From Dermacentor variabilis (taxonomy: Eukaryota > Arthropoda > Arachnida > Ixodida > Ixodidae): a stretch of 64,000 nt of DNA. The notes under the pieces were generated by a model that saw nothing but the letters and a program-made list of their open reading frames with translations, did no database searches and was not told where the DNA came from. Numbering within the stretch: position 1 is the stretch's first letter; the number at the start of each line of letters is the position of its first letter. Shown here in pieces: positions 10,801 to 21,441 of the stretch. The stretch spans positions 154,220,051 to 154,284,050 of the forward strand of contig NC_134574.1 of NCBI RefSeq assembly GCF_050947875.1. Direction: 5' to 3'. The translations under genes and the position numbers were made by a program.

Positions 10801-12318
10801 TATAGACAAAGGGAAGCAGTGGTGTGCATGATGGTAAACGTTCCTGAAGAGCTTCCGGTCGAGCTTCCGGGACTAGGCTCAGTGACGAACAGGGAAGACA
10901 CCGGTCAAGTCATTAGTGACCTTATCAGTAAAGCACCGCTGTCGCCCGAGCAGAAAACCGAACTACACCAGCTATTACAAGAGTTTCAAGGTCTGTTCTC
11001 TGAGAGGCCTGGTAGGACTTCTGTACTTACTCATGAGATAGAACTTACCTCCACAGAGCCAGTACGATCCAAGGCGTATCGGGTGTCACCCCGCCAGAGC
11101 GATATTATGGAGGCTGAGGTAAAGAAAATGCTACAGCTCGGTGTTATTGAGGCAGGTGAGAGTGATTATACCTCCCCTTTGATTTTAGTTGAGGTACCGG
11201 GCAAGGAACCTCGTCCTTGCGTCGACTACCGCAGGCTTAATTCCATCACTAAGGATCAAATTTATCCGATCCCTAACATCGAGGAGCGCCTTGAGAAAGT
11301 TAGTAGCGCTCAGTTTATTTCCACCCTAGATCCTGTCAGGGGTTATTGGCAGGTTCCACTTACAGAAGAGGCTAGTAGGTATGCGGCGTTCATTTCACCA
11401 ATGGGAACATTCCGTCCTAAAGTGTTGAGTTTTGGTTTGAAGAACGCGCCATACTGTTTTTCAAGTCTCATGGATAAAGTGTTGCGGGGACAGCAAGAAT
11501 TCGCTTTACCGTATCTAGACGACGTAGCGATATTCTCCGCATCCTGGTCTGAGCATATGACACACTTGCGGGCAGTGCTAACCCGCCTGCGCGAAGCAGG
11601 CTTGACAGTCAAGGCTCCTAAGTGCCAGATAGCACAGGCCGAGGTTGTCTACCTCGGTCACGTGATTGGTCAGGGTCGTCGCCGCCCCTCTGAAATAAAA
11701 GTGGCCGCTGTGCGAGACTTTCCGCAACCGCGCACCAAGACCGATGTTCGGTCGTTCTTGGGTGTCGCCGGCTACTATCAGAGGTACATCCCTAGGTACT
11801 CTGATATCGCGGCTCCCCTGACGGATGCTCTAAGAAAAACAGAGCCTCAAACAGTCGTCTGGGACGAGACCAAGGAAAGAGCTTTTAGCGCCCTAAAGAG
11901 TGCCCTAACAAGCCAGCCTGTGCTACGATCGCCAGACTATACAAAAGGGTTCATTGTTCAGTGCGATGCTAGTGAGCGAGGCATGGGCGTTGTACTGTGC
12001 CAACGGGAAAATGGAGAAGTAGAACACCCCGTCCTGTATGCTAGTCGTAAGCTGACCAGTCGTGAGCAGGCGTATAGCGCCACCGAGAAAGAGTGTGCAT
12101 GTCTCGTGTGGGCCGTTCAGAAATTGTCATGCTATCTAGCCGGCTCGAGGTTTATCATTGAGACGGATCACTGCCCTCTCCAATGGCTGCAGACCATCTC
12201 TCCCAAAAATGGCCGCCTCCTGCGCTGGAGCCTCGCTTTACAACAATATTCCTTTGAGGTGCGTTACAAAAAGGGGAGTCTCAACGGTAACGCCGATGGC
12301 TTAAGTCGAAGCCCCTAA
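7870..12318 (+). CDS. gag-pol: Gag-Pol polyprotein of Gmr1-like LTR retrotransposon (1482 aa)
   Basis: The single frame starts at ATG 7870 in a good Kozak context and ends at TAA 12316-12318. Gag (about 1-335) has a basic N-terminus repeating LRKP.LL and a charged coiled coil (about 45-105). A CCHC knuckle follows (C342, C345, H350, C355). The protease-like site reads D396-S-A, where D-T/S-G is expected. The integrase has H641, H648, C678 and C681, a D711/D770/E805 triad and a GPY/F-like WEGPARIV at 941. Only then comes RT: VDYRRLN at 1118, D1154 and YLDD 1215-1218. RNase H follows with D1366, E1406 and D1433. No frameshift separates gag from pol. All integrase, RT and RNase H catalytic residues are present; the protease glycine is not. 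The domain order is the main peculiarity. Confidence 0.93.
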   Translation: MDLKSLRKPKLLELARELGLDVSDKLRKPELLKAILELEAEDDELSECLETIEERETAKEKEERERKEQKEREQQERDRQHALEMKRLEVEMERARNGSQAHGAGERVLFKMTDLMRPFKLGEDIGLFLVNFERTCEKQGFSRETWPQRLLTLLPGEAADVVARLDREEAEDFDKVKSSLLKKYRLSAEAFRRKFRENEKGRSESYTEFAYRLMSNMQEWLKEEKAFGDHDKVLQCFGLEQFYSRLPENVRYWVLDRPDVCTVAKAAELAEEFVTRRARGAKDGQKGEFGSKFERPKFTPMRAKGNTRSADASGSSATKRKETAAAEAERRKRFEMRRAGVCYTCQKPGHFSAQCPETTPKVVFFSLGSTDENMKLLEPYMRDLLVNGKECRVLRDSAATMDVVHPSYVEPHMFTGECAWIKQAVEAHSVCLPVAKVLIEGPFGALETEAAVSSMLPPQYPYLFSNRSDHLLREKGLLFGEASVQALTRSKVRELAAKAVVAGPTLSNNEKGSEAQQADIQSTPELNKIESVALKAPDTGEENPDSGKLEELSTDLLIAPTSDGLDRLLKVSRSALIAEQKKDGSLENVRCNVKEGIARKTARFVERGGVLYRKYLDRRGVEFDQLIVPQCYRQDLLRLSHGGSWSGHLGVKKTKDRLLQEYYWPGCFRDADHFVRTCDTCQRVGKPGDKSRAPLKLVPIITEPFRRLVIDTVGPLPVTATGYRHILTVICPATKFPEAVPLKELSSVEIVNALLSIFARVGFPAEIQSDQGTVFTSALTTTFLERCGVKLLHSSVYHPQSNSVEKLHSVMKRVLRALCFEHRTDWELCLPGVMFALRTAPHAATGFSPAELVYGRSLRSPLRMLRESWEGRGDDPVVVEYVLKLLERLRRAQELSGEAMTKAQQRAKVYYDRTARARRFEVGDEVMILRTSLNNKLDVQWEGPARIVQKLSDVNYVVSLPGKRKAQRVYHCNLLKPYRQREAVVCMMVNVPEELPVELPGLGSVTNREDTGQVISDLISKAPLSPEQKTELHQLLQEFQGLFSERPGRTSVLTHEIELTSTEPVRSKAYRVSPRQSDIMEAEVKKMLQLGVIEAGESDYTSPLILVEVPGKEPRPCVDYRRLNSITKDQIYPIPNIEERLEKVSSAQFISTLDPVRGYWQVPLTEEASRYAAFISPMGTFRPKVLSFGLKNAPYCFSSLMDKVLRGQQEFALPYLDDVAIFSASWSEHMTHLRAVLTRLREAGLTVKAPKCQIAQAEVVYLGHVIGQGRRRPSEIKVAAVRDFPQPRTKTDVRSFLGVAGYYQRYIPRYSDIAAPLTDALRKTEPQTVVWDETKERAFSALKSALTSQPVLRSPDYTKGFIVQCDASERGMGVVLCQRENGEVEHPVLYASRKLTSREQAYSATEKECACLVWAVQKLSCYLAGSRFIIETDHCPLQWLQTISPKNGRLLRWSLALQQYSFEVRYKKGSLNGNADGLSRSP

Positions 12319-12792
12319 CGTAGGAATCAGCCTCAAAATTGTTTGTTACTGATGTTTTCTTCCTGAGGCAGGATTTTTTTTTTAACATATTGCTTTTGTT
12401 TAGTGTTTCAAAGTGATGATATGCTTTCTAGTGCAATTTTTCAATTTGTGGACGCGTTCTGAGTGATGCTAGACTACTGTAAGGAACTAGGCAGTGGTAT
12501 AAAAAGGGGAAAGAGCCTGGCAGGGCTTAGTGAGGGTTGTGCCGTGCTTGCTGACTGAGCGGTTGAGTTTCAGCGTAGTTCTAACGCTTGCCGGGAACGA
12601 GAACAAAAATGTGAACTCTCCCGAAGTCACTTTGCAGTGTCCCGTGCGAACCTGAACAAGAGAACGAGGCCTTCTCTGTGCGCTGCGCTCAAGAAACGTC
12701 GAGGGACGCCCGACTTCGGTTATGAGCATCATCGAGCGACATCCCTCCGGACAGCGGATGCAGTCCCCTGTCCATCGGGATCTCCTTCCCCC
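12319..12792 (+). other. 3' untranslated segment of the LTR element with an internal TATA box
   Basis: Between the pol stop and the 3' LTR. It contains a T-run (12372-12383), TATAAAAAGGGG beginning at 12498 and a GC-rich tail. The TATA motif is on the sense strand and outside both LTRs, so it looks like a second promoter or a relic of another LTR captured by the element. No polyadenylation signal or coding frame of known family was found in it. Confidence 0.55.
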
Positions 12793-12804
12793 GGCGGGGC
12801 GGTC
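12793..12804 (+). other. Presumed polypurine tract
   Basis: GGCGGGGCGG followed by TC, immediately before the TG of the 3' LTR. The position is right for plus-strand priming, but it is interrupted by C residues and ends in a pyrimidine pair. It is therefore an atypical tract and the call rests on position. Confidence 0.4.
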
Positions 12805-13588
12805 TGTTGCGTTTCGCCTGCGACACGTGGTTTTGCCGGCGCGACTGCGGCGGGGCGGCAGACATTTTGGCCCGATCGTCGTCGCCGCAACACTCATCGC
12901 CAGGTGTTTCCAGGCGCGACTGCGGCGATGCGACCGCCTAGGGATCATCCTCGCATTCCAGTCATTGTGCCCGAAACAGGCGATGCCAAAGCAGGGATCT
13001 CATTCCAGTCATTGTGCCCGAAACAGGCGATGCCAAAGCAGGGATCTCGTTCCAGTCATTGTGCCCGAAACAGGCGATGCCAAAGCAGGGACCATCCTCT
13101 CATTACAGTCATTGTGTCCGACCGGCAGCGCCACGACAGGGTGCTACGAGATCGTGCTCGACATGGTGCTACGGCATCGCTACGACAGTGTGCGTCACCA
13201 TTAGCCCATTGTACATTCACGTGCTCGTCTTTTGAGGGGTTCCTTCTTGCCCTCAACTGCGAGAGTATAAAAACAGCTGCCCCCGGACGCCAAAAGGAGG
13301 GCTCCGATTTCTTCTGTTGAGTGAAGTGCTCTCCCGTCTCTCTACTACGGTCAAACCTGACCGCCAACTCTTTGCGATGTTAAAATAAACAAGTTGTTTC
13401 GTTGTTACCAGTCGACTCATGCTTTGCCGGGACCTTCGGATGCTTCCAGTTGTACCCCAGGCCGCCAGGCCAACGCTACCCTTGGGGCTTGCGACCCAGG
13501 TACAACCACGGGCGTCAGCGCCGAGTTCCCAACAGATCGTACCAGCAGTCAGATCCAAACATCTGGTGGCAGCGGTGGGATCCAAACA
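12805..13588 (+). repeat. 3' LTR (784 bp)
   Basis: Direct repeat of 6732-7515 at an offset of 6073 bp, with no substitution noticed. It includes the 47-bp tandem repeats, the TATA box at 13266, AATAAA at 13384 and the PBS-like terminal 27 bp. TTCC follows at 13589-13592. Confidence 0.9.
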
Positions 13589-13592
13589 TTCC
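13589..13592 (+). repeat. Target-site duplication (right), TTCC
   Basis: Matches the four bases preceding the 5' LTR. It fixes the true LTR end after CCAAACA, beyond the embedded primer-site copy. Confidence 0.8.
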
Positions 13593-15120
13593 CGAGCTGC
13601 CTCCTCCCTACCTCGATTAACTAAATCGTGGCGGCCAACGGTGGGTGCAGGGCGACCCTCTCCGGCCACTGCGCAGTCTGAGAAACAATTCACTTCCCCC
13701 CCTCTCTCTTTCGCCTCCGAGCGGCGCGCCTCTGAAGTCACGTGTGGCGAAACAGCAGCGAAACATCTTTGGGCGAGCCGCGTCCTAGCTCACAAATGAT
13801 GTTTCTATCTCATCCTAACATGTGGTCTCTCTCTCTCTCTCTCGCTATTACCTGCCTTTCTACGTCTCCCTGCCCGGCCCCATGACGTAGCGTAACGGAA
13901 ACAGGATCTTCTTGCTGTGGTTAACCTCTCCGCGCTTCTCCTTTCTGTCGTCTCTCCATTTCTCTCACATAACTGCTGTTCACAATAAAACAGTGGCGTG
14001 CTCGGGAAGCAGCAGGACGTACACGAGGCGATTACGGTGAGGCAGGCACGACCGGCTCCGGCCCCAGTAGTCGTCATCCCCGCGCTATTATAGCCACGGT
14101 AACAGCGCAAGGGGGGTGGGGGTGACCGGGGGGGGGGGGGGGGTCCGTGCTTTGAGCAAGCGCGTCTCCGGCCAGACAGCGAGCGTCGGGAACGGCGCCA
14201 ACGCCACGAGGCGGCCATGTTCACGTTACAGGGGCTTCACGTTACTTGCCCCTACATCGCAATACCGTGATCCCCTCCGCTCACTCTATCTCGGACACAA
14301 CAACGACAACAACGACGACGAAAACAACGTAAATGGGGACAAAATGGGGGACAAAGTGTATCACAACCAGTTGTTTCTGGGCTAGTAGGTTGATTCTTGT
14401 GGCGTTTTGCTGTCCTGTTCGTAAACTGGTCTCTCTCTCTCTTTGTAAAAAAGAAAAAAGAAAATTACGATACTTGCGGCTTTGCGTCGCCGCTCTTCGA
14501 CAGGCGGATAGCGTGGACGGCAAGACACATTGGTCAGGTTGACACTCGCACTTCTCGCGGAGAAAAATAAAAGTGGAATGACAGGGTTGAAAGAACGGTT
14601 AAACGGCACACGACAACCGTCGTCTACAGCAGCGATGTTTCTTCCTTTCTTTTTCTTTTTGAGCAGTGCTGTTCTCCGAGTTGGCTATCGGTGCACAAGA
14701 TTCAATGACGCAAGGCCCACGCATGGCTGAAGAGTGGGGAAACAACGTTTGAAATATTACACGCAACGCTTAATGCAAAGTACGATTGCAAAGTACGATG
14801 CAAAGTAAGATGCAAAGTAAATGAAAAAAAAAACGCTAGAAGGAAGTGCAGAGTTGACATAAACGTCTAAAATCGAATAGTAGCGCGCCGAAAGCGAAAG
14901 CATCCGCATAGTGTCAATCTCGAAAACCTTGTGGCAGCGCAAAATTCTGTTTTAATTTATGAGGCTATACTGACTGTTCATCTCAATATGCACCTGCTTA
15001 ACTTCATCGAAGTAAAACTTGGTCTTTCGCCAAGAAACAAACCCGATGCAGCGGCTTTGATCATATATAATAACACCGATGGAAGTTAATTTCACAGTGA
15101 ACGATAGCCAGGCGACCACG
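13593..15120. other. Gene-free stretch
   Basis: Contains short CT runs (13831-13845), a G-rich run with about 17 consecutive G near 14128, and a near-tandem TGCAAAGTACGA unit repeated at about 14774-14820. No gene is supported. Confidence 0.5.
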
Positions 15121-15455
15121 TGGATCGTCCAGCTGGCGGGGGCAATTAGCGAGGCGCCTCCAATGCTGCGCTTTAGACCGATTGGACTCGAGACCGCTCT
15201 CCGAGTCAAAGACGCTCGGACTATGGCCACGTCCGTCACTGGCACAAGAAGTGGTTCGTGCACTAGTGCAGTACCTGAAGTGCACCGGTTTGAGAGACCG
15301 CTTATACAGTGTCGATGTGCATCCTCCCACGTACTGTCAGTGCTCACTCTCTTCCTTTTTCTATTCCCCCTTTCCCCTACCCCAGTGTAGGGTAGCAAAC
15401 CGGATGCTCGTCTCGTTGGCCTACCTGCCTTTCCCTCTTCTTGCTCTCCCTCCCT

Positions 15456-15501
<46 letters not shown>
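15121..15501 (+). pseudogene. 5'-truncated I-group LINE: RNase H-side C-terminus, 3' UTR and (CT)n tail
   Basis: In the frame entered at 15182 the sequence reads LDSRPLSESKTLGLW and then ALVQYLKCTGLRDRL. The intact LINE at 48.3-53.7 kb ends with LDSRPFSEEKVLGAW and ALLNFLSETGLDDRL, so the two proteins are homologous at their extreme C-termini. Downstream, the CCCC..CCCCAGTGTAGGGTAGCA motif (15366-15395) matches CCCCAGTGAGGAGTAGCA in the 3' UTR of the intact element. It ends in a pure CT microsatellite (15461-15501), which looks like the element tail. Only the last part of the gene survives. Confidence 0.7.
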
Positions 15502-15502
<1 letters not shown>

Positions 15503-16154
15503 ATACTGCTACTCCCGTTCAACGTTGGCAGCGTTAATTTAGGTGCAAGAAAGCTGATATACAGCATGCACCCCCACGCCACACATGCAAAGCTACTCAT
15601 GGCTATCCATCACCAGACAAAATCAATCAATCATTTTTATTCCAGTCCTTTTTATTAGGAAAAACATAATAACTAAGCGTGGCAAGAAAAGAAAATGAAT
15701 AAAACAGCGCCACTACGCCGCTCTCGCACCACAATTGATTCAGGTGCGCAAAAGAGGGTGGGCAGACAAATGTTGTTTTCACAAGCAAACGGCAAGATGA
15801 AAAAGAAGGAAAAAATACGCTAAAATATAAAGAATCGGCCCACATCCAGGCCCTCACGGCGGGGTGGACTGCTGGCGGGGGAGACCCGACACACCGATAG
15901 TGTTAGAGACCGAGGCACGGGAAAGCCCGGCAGCATGACGTCAGCCTAGCTCCCCGCGGCCCACGGCCACACGAATATCCCGAGGTGCCAACCCCCACGC
16001 TGGGGGCTGAGCGCGGTCGAGGGCGTCCATCAAGGTCGGACAGGACCGGTGCGGTGTCAAACACCCGCGCCAGCAGACACCACTGGGAGGCACCGCACCA
16101 CTGGCAAACTATACCCTGTTGCGGTTTCTCCCTGCGGGACCCTGAGCTTGCCCC
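15502..16154. other. Gene-free stretch
   Basis: No recognisable gene; contains a CRE palindrome TGACGTCA at 15936. Confidence 0.5.
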
Positions 16155-16266
<112 letters not shown>

Positions 16267-16446
16267 TTATACAATGTTTGCACGAGCTCAAGTACACGCG
16301 AGTACGAATCAATAACCATAGCGTGCAGTATATGGCTTCGTGGCATCGCATTTGGGCACATACACTGACTCGCCTACCTTACTTCTTACAGTCATCGTCT
16401 TCGATCGGGTTTATCGAGACGGGGAAAAAGACAGGGCGAGGTGTAG

Positions 16447-17413
<967 letters not shown>

Positions 17414-17670
17414 GCGCACGTACAGGCGCCGACAAAAGTGGTATACTCCACGCAGTCCACGCAGCGGGAGCCGGAGCAGCGGCACACTGCATCGCGACGC
17501 CGTCTACAGGCGGCATCTGGGATCGAGACAGCCAATGGGTGCCCTTTATTATCGGCAGACATGATCCCAGATGCTGCCTGTAGATGGCGTTGTGATGCAG
17601 TTTGTCGTAGCTCCGGCTCCCGCTGCGTGGACTGCGTAGAGTATTTTGTCGGCGCCTGTACGTACGTCGC
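17414..17670. repeat. Foldback repeat with ~110-bp inverted arms
   Basis: The left arm (about 17414-17525) and right arm (about 17563-17670) are imperfect inverted repeats. GTACAGGCGCCGACAAAA, CGCAGTCCACGCAGCGGGAG and GGCATCTGGGATC on the left are mirrored, with scattered substitutions, on the right. The loop is only about 37 bp. There is no coding frame, so this looks like a MITE or foldback element whose transcript would form a long hairpin. Confidence 0.8.
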
Positions 17671-19714
17671 TTATGGTGGTGGTGGTGGTGGTGGTGCTTG
17701 TATAACATGGGCAACAGCTTTGGTGTACATCCACTTTAACGGGGTAAAATGAAAGCGTTTTTTTGTTTTGTTTTGTAAACGGAGCTTTATTACGATTTCG
17801 GAGGCGTGTAGTGTTGCCGGCTTGATGCATGCCGGCGAACGGACCAGCGATCGAAGAGATGCATATGGGAAGATACGCGAGAGACCACGCTTATGAGCCG
17901 GTCTTGCGAACTTAACCCGTATTCACAAAAAAGATCTTACACGGCAGAATTGTTCGCGAGAGAAAATGCCAGTCAATCCTGACAATGAACATATTACTAG
18001 CGAAAGTGGCTGGCTAGTAGGAAATAGCACTTATACGAGCAAAAAGCTCTGACAAGTGCGCGAATTCATTGCTGCAGTACCTGCATCAAACCACACTGCT
18101 CGCATTTATTTGACGCTTTTTGCCATTTTTTTGTTTTTGTACATATCAGCCTGGCAGCAAGTCCACCGAATTAAAAGAAGAAAAGAATGCGGTCCATAGT
18201 TCTTAAGGCCCGAAGGTATACATTCCCCCTCCGCCCCCTTTTCTTTTCGGGCATATGTATTTCCCCTTAAAGTTCACGTTAAAGAAGATTGACCCACTCG
18301 CCCAATAGCAAGCTATCTTGCAAAGTTCCCTCGCTTAATCGTCAGTTCGCCGGTTCTTTGTTCGTTGGCACGCACAGATCCTCTTGCCCCGAAAGAAAAA
18401 AACCCGCGACTTCGTACAGCGTGCTCGTTTTAGCATGCGCGCATTCTCCGCTTCCGCAAAGCGGGCAAGTTTGGGCGGAGTTCCTAAAGGCATGTGTAAA
18501 GGCATTTAGTGATTTTTTAATTTTCTTTTTACCAACCTGGCCTACATAAGTAACTTTCAACGAACACAAACGCAGCGGTCAGACGCTCGTGACGTCACGT
18601 TGGGGAGACAAAACCCCCTCCGCCCGCCCCCCGTCGACAACCATGCTCGACACCCCACCTGTCTCGGTACGGCGCGCGCGCGCTCCCGCACCTCGCATGA
18701 CGTCAGCTCGTCGGCGCGGGAGCACCCATAAAGAGGGCGCGCGGGCGCCACGGGGTTCGACACGAGGAAGCCGCGGTTGCGGGCAGGGAGGCAAGAGTCC
18801 TCCTCTTCCTCCTCCCTGGTCGTAAGGGGCATAGCTGAAGCGTGACCGATGGAGCGCGGGGAACCTGGGCCGGACGGCGGGGAGCAACAGGGCGCCATAA
18901 CCCCGCGTCTCCGCTGTGAGTCAGGCACGTCTGGCAGTGCGTGCCATTAAGCGCACACGCACACACACTATGCACCGGCAGGACTGAACGAGGCCTGCCT
19001 TAATTCTGGAAACGTATAGCGCGGGCAGGATACTCGGCTCAGCGGTCTTACCACTTGGCTTTCTATAATCGAAGTGTACGTAAGCGCGCATATAGGCTGT
19101 ATCCCGTGAAGCCTTCTTTAAGGACGCTTCGAGCAAACAGACAGACGGTGCACAAGTTCGCGTCCCAGCAACAGCTGCCTCTGAGTAACAGAAAGGATAT
19201 CGAAGGCTACGCTTTTGCAAACTGCATGCGTCGGAAGTGACTGCGGAGCTGGAACCACGCGCGGCATGGCCGCCATGTTTTGTACATCACGAATTCAACT
19301 CGGAAGGACGAGAGAAATGTTGTCGCCATATATACCCCGTTCCGTACAAACTTTGGCGCAGGGCTGCGGAAGTTACAGGCAAGTAGTGATGCGGCCCCAA
19401 GAAGTCTCACTTCGCGCGTTTCGCGCAGCGCGGTTGCTTGCGATCTGCAACGCTTTCTATACGGAAGAGCTATACTTCACGCATACGTATTACAACTACA
19501 CCTTGTGCGAAGTACACGATCACGTCCAATCGGGTTGTTTTATCCGTGCAGCTTCGTACTTTCACTGTCCGACGCACTATGCCCTGATTTGCGAACGCGA
19601 GCTGTGCACTGGTCTTGGAAACGTGTCACTCCGCCTCGTTCGGTAGCAATCAGGTTCAGATATGCAACGGCTCCCACGTTACAATTACGTCATATTTTGC
19701 GACATGACAAGTTA
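17671..19714. other. Gene-free stretch; CpG-rich block with CREs at 18.57-18.83 kb
   Basis: At 18570-18830 the sequence is CpG-rich, carries TGACGTCA at 18590 and 18698 and a TATA-like CATAAAG near 18727. This could be a promoter, but no exon can be attached to it. The rest shows no gene. Confidence 0.4.
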
Positions 19715-19960
19715 TGCCTTGTAAGGTTTGGAGTCGGGATTGTAGGACGATCGGAGGAACTTGGGGCGACAGCAGTAGGCGAGCAGGATTTATTTACATT
19801 ATTTACATTTGAACATGGGGTACATTTACACAGTCTAGCGTGACTCCCAAATGGAGCCCGCAAGACGGAGCATACAGCTCACGAGTACATTTAAGAGCAC
19901 ACTCTAGCCGCCGACAACAGCTGGTTATATGCACTTCGTGTTCCTTAGATCCCTAGGTGA
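19715..19960 (-). repeat. Possible solo LTR or retroelement 3' end
   Basis: On the minus strand the sequence runs through GTAAATAAATCC (AATAAA-type signal) into CCTACAATCCCGACTCCAAACC. I recall this as a repeated motif in tick LTR regions. No second copy lies in this window and ends or duplications were not found, so the call rests on recollection. Confidence 0.25.
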
Positions 19961-21329
19961 GGCAAAACGTTCGACGTCATCGTAAACCAGCCGCCTCTCT
20001 GCGGGACGTTTTACGAACACACACGCACACACAGGTTTCAGTGCCCCCTCCGCGGGCAGACGACCTTTGCAGCGCAGTCGTCGTGGTGTTCATTGTCCTG
20101 CGTCCCCGTAGCCAGGTGGTCACGCCCAACCCAGCTGGCGCCTCTAAATTCCAGAGCTGCCGTAGTCCGCAGTTCTCCAAAGGAAGTTAACGGTTGGTTA
20201 GCTGTCCTCGCTGGTTCTCTGAAGGGCGCCCCCACCGCGGGTGGATCGAAACACGTGCAGCGGGCTGAAATAACTTGCACGTTGCCACCTAGGTAGGCCA
20301 TTCCTAACAGCCTACATCGAATTACATGATACGTACCAACATGATACGTACCCGCCCTTCCACAAACATACATACTATGTGTATGCCTATATGTATTTGT
20401 GTGTGCGCTTGCCTGCTATGCATGAAACGGGGTTTAGAGTGCACAAAAAAGAAAGGAGCGAGAACTGTAATAACGGATGCCTAAAACATGGTGGCTATGA
20501 CCTGTTTCCGGCACCGCAATTACTTCCCGCGTATGCAGCCCCCAAGAGCGTAGCCTTCGAGACCTTATTCCGTTACTCAGTGGCCTATCACAGTTATGAA
20601 AACAGATGGTGCACGGGACATCTGGGTTGCAGGATATCCGCAGAAGAGCCATTTCCTGCCGTCTTATCGACGATTCGCCACTCTTGCGCCGTCCTGTCGG
20701 GTGACGAGCGGCGATCGAACTGCAAAACAATGTGTCCACTTGCGGCGTTATAGAGCAGGCGTTAAAAAGCGAGCGGCGTGTCTCGGTTTTTTTTTTCGAT
20801 TTACACCCTTGTACATTATGAAAGGGAACAATCCATCCTTGTTCGAACCACTATTCCTACCAATGTGAAGTAAGAACCTCGCTCACTGCTGTTTATGTTC
20901 TCCGGTTGAAGAATCGTGTTCATGGAACTTTTTTCCTCGTTACAAGCACGCACGAGGAAAATAACCGGCATTGAGAACAAAATCTGGTGTTCCCTTTGGC
21001 ATTGGCTGAGCCTATAGAGACGATTGCCGTTGGCCCGTAAGAAAACGTCTCAGTGCCTTTTCGGACAACATTTATGTGGGTCCCGCAAAGGGCGAATTTG
21101 ATTCCCTGTAGATTAGGCAGAGGCATGATTTGACATTAACTCCCTTTCACGCACGAGTTAATTGTTTAAAATACTCCTTTCCGGGAGTTGTCAACGAGCA
21201 CAATAATCTGACTAATTTCAGCCGAATGTTGAAGCTTTTGTTTCTAAACTAATGTAATTTCATTCTTTTTCCGTGTTGAAACAGTGTTGTGTTTTGTACT
21301 TATGCTGCGATTTGTCTCTGTATTCCTTT
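19961..21329. other. Gene-free stretch
   Basis: No recognised gene. The last 300 bases may be the decayed distal coding part of the LINE whose tail follows: a frame near 21190 reads VVNEHNNLTNFS, weakly reminiscent of CR1-type C-termini. Confidence 0.4.
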
Positions 21330-21441
21330 CATTTTTTTCTTCAAATTTTGTAATCAGTTTTGCTTCGTAGCTCACCTTGCCAAAATCCCCTGCGGGGATT
21401 ATGAGTAAGTACATTAGATAAGTAAATAAAATAAATAAATG
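21330..21441 (+). repeat. CR1-like LINE 3' end with hairpin and AAATAAATG-type tail
   Basis: AATCCCCTGCGGGGATT forms a perfect stem, followed about 25 bases later by AATAAAATAAATAAATG. The same stem-then-AATAAA-repeat layout closes the LINE fragments at 26.1 and 44.5 kb, with different stem sequences. Confidence 0.6.

Larger units (their letters stand above)
6732..13588 (+). mobile_element. Complete Ty3/Gypsy-type LTR retrotransposon, Gmr1-like domain order
   Basis: The element is about 6857 bp and consists of a 5' LTR, a leader of about 350 bp, one uninterrupted gag-pol frame, a 3' untranslated segment of about 490 bp, a GC-rich purine tract and a 3' LTR. Its ends are TG...CA, with a TTCC target duplication. 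The pol order is protease, integrase, reverse transcriptase, RNase H, which is the copia-like order. The domains themselves are Ty3/Gypsy in type: HHCC plus DDE plus GPY/F integrase, and a YLDD RT followed directly by RNase H. This combination defines the Gmr1 lineage, first described from deuterostomes (recalled). Intact coding and apparently identical LTRs indicate a recent insertion; protease and PBS oddities may limit autonomy. Confidence 0.88.

Noticed and set aside
12637..13320. 227-codon frame across the 3' LTR border
   Set aside because: It spans the end of the element's untranslated region and the LTR; its counterpart in the 5' LTR begins differently. The coding appearance comes from the 47-bp repeats (not a multiple of three, cycling frames).
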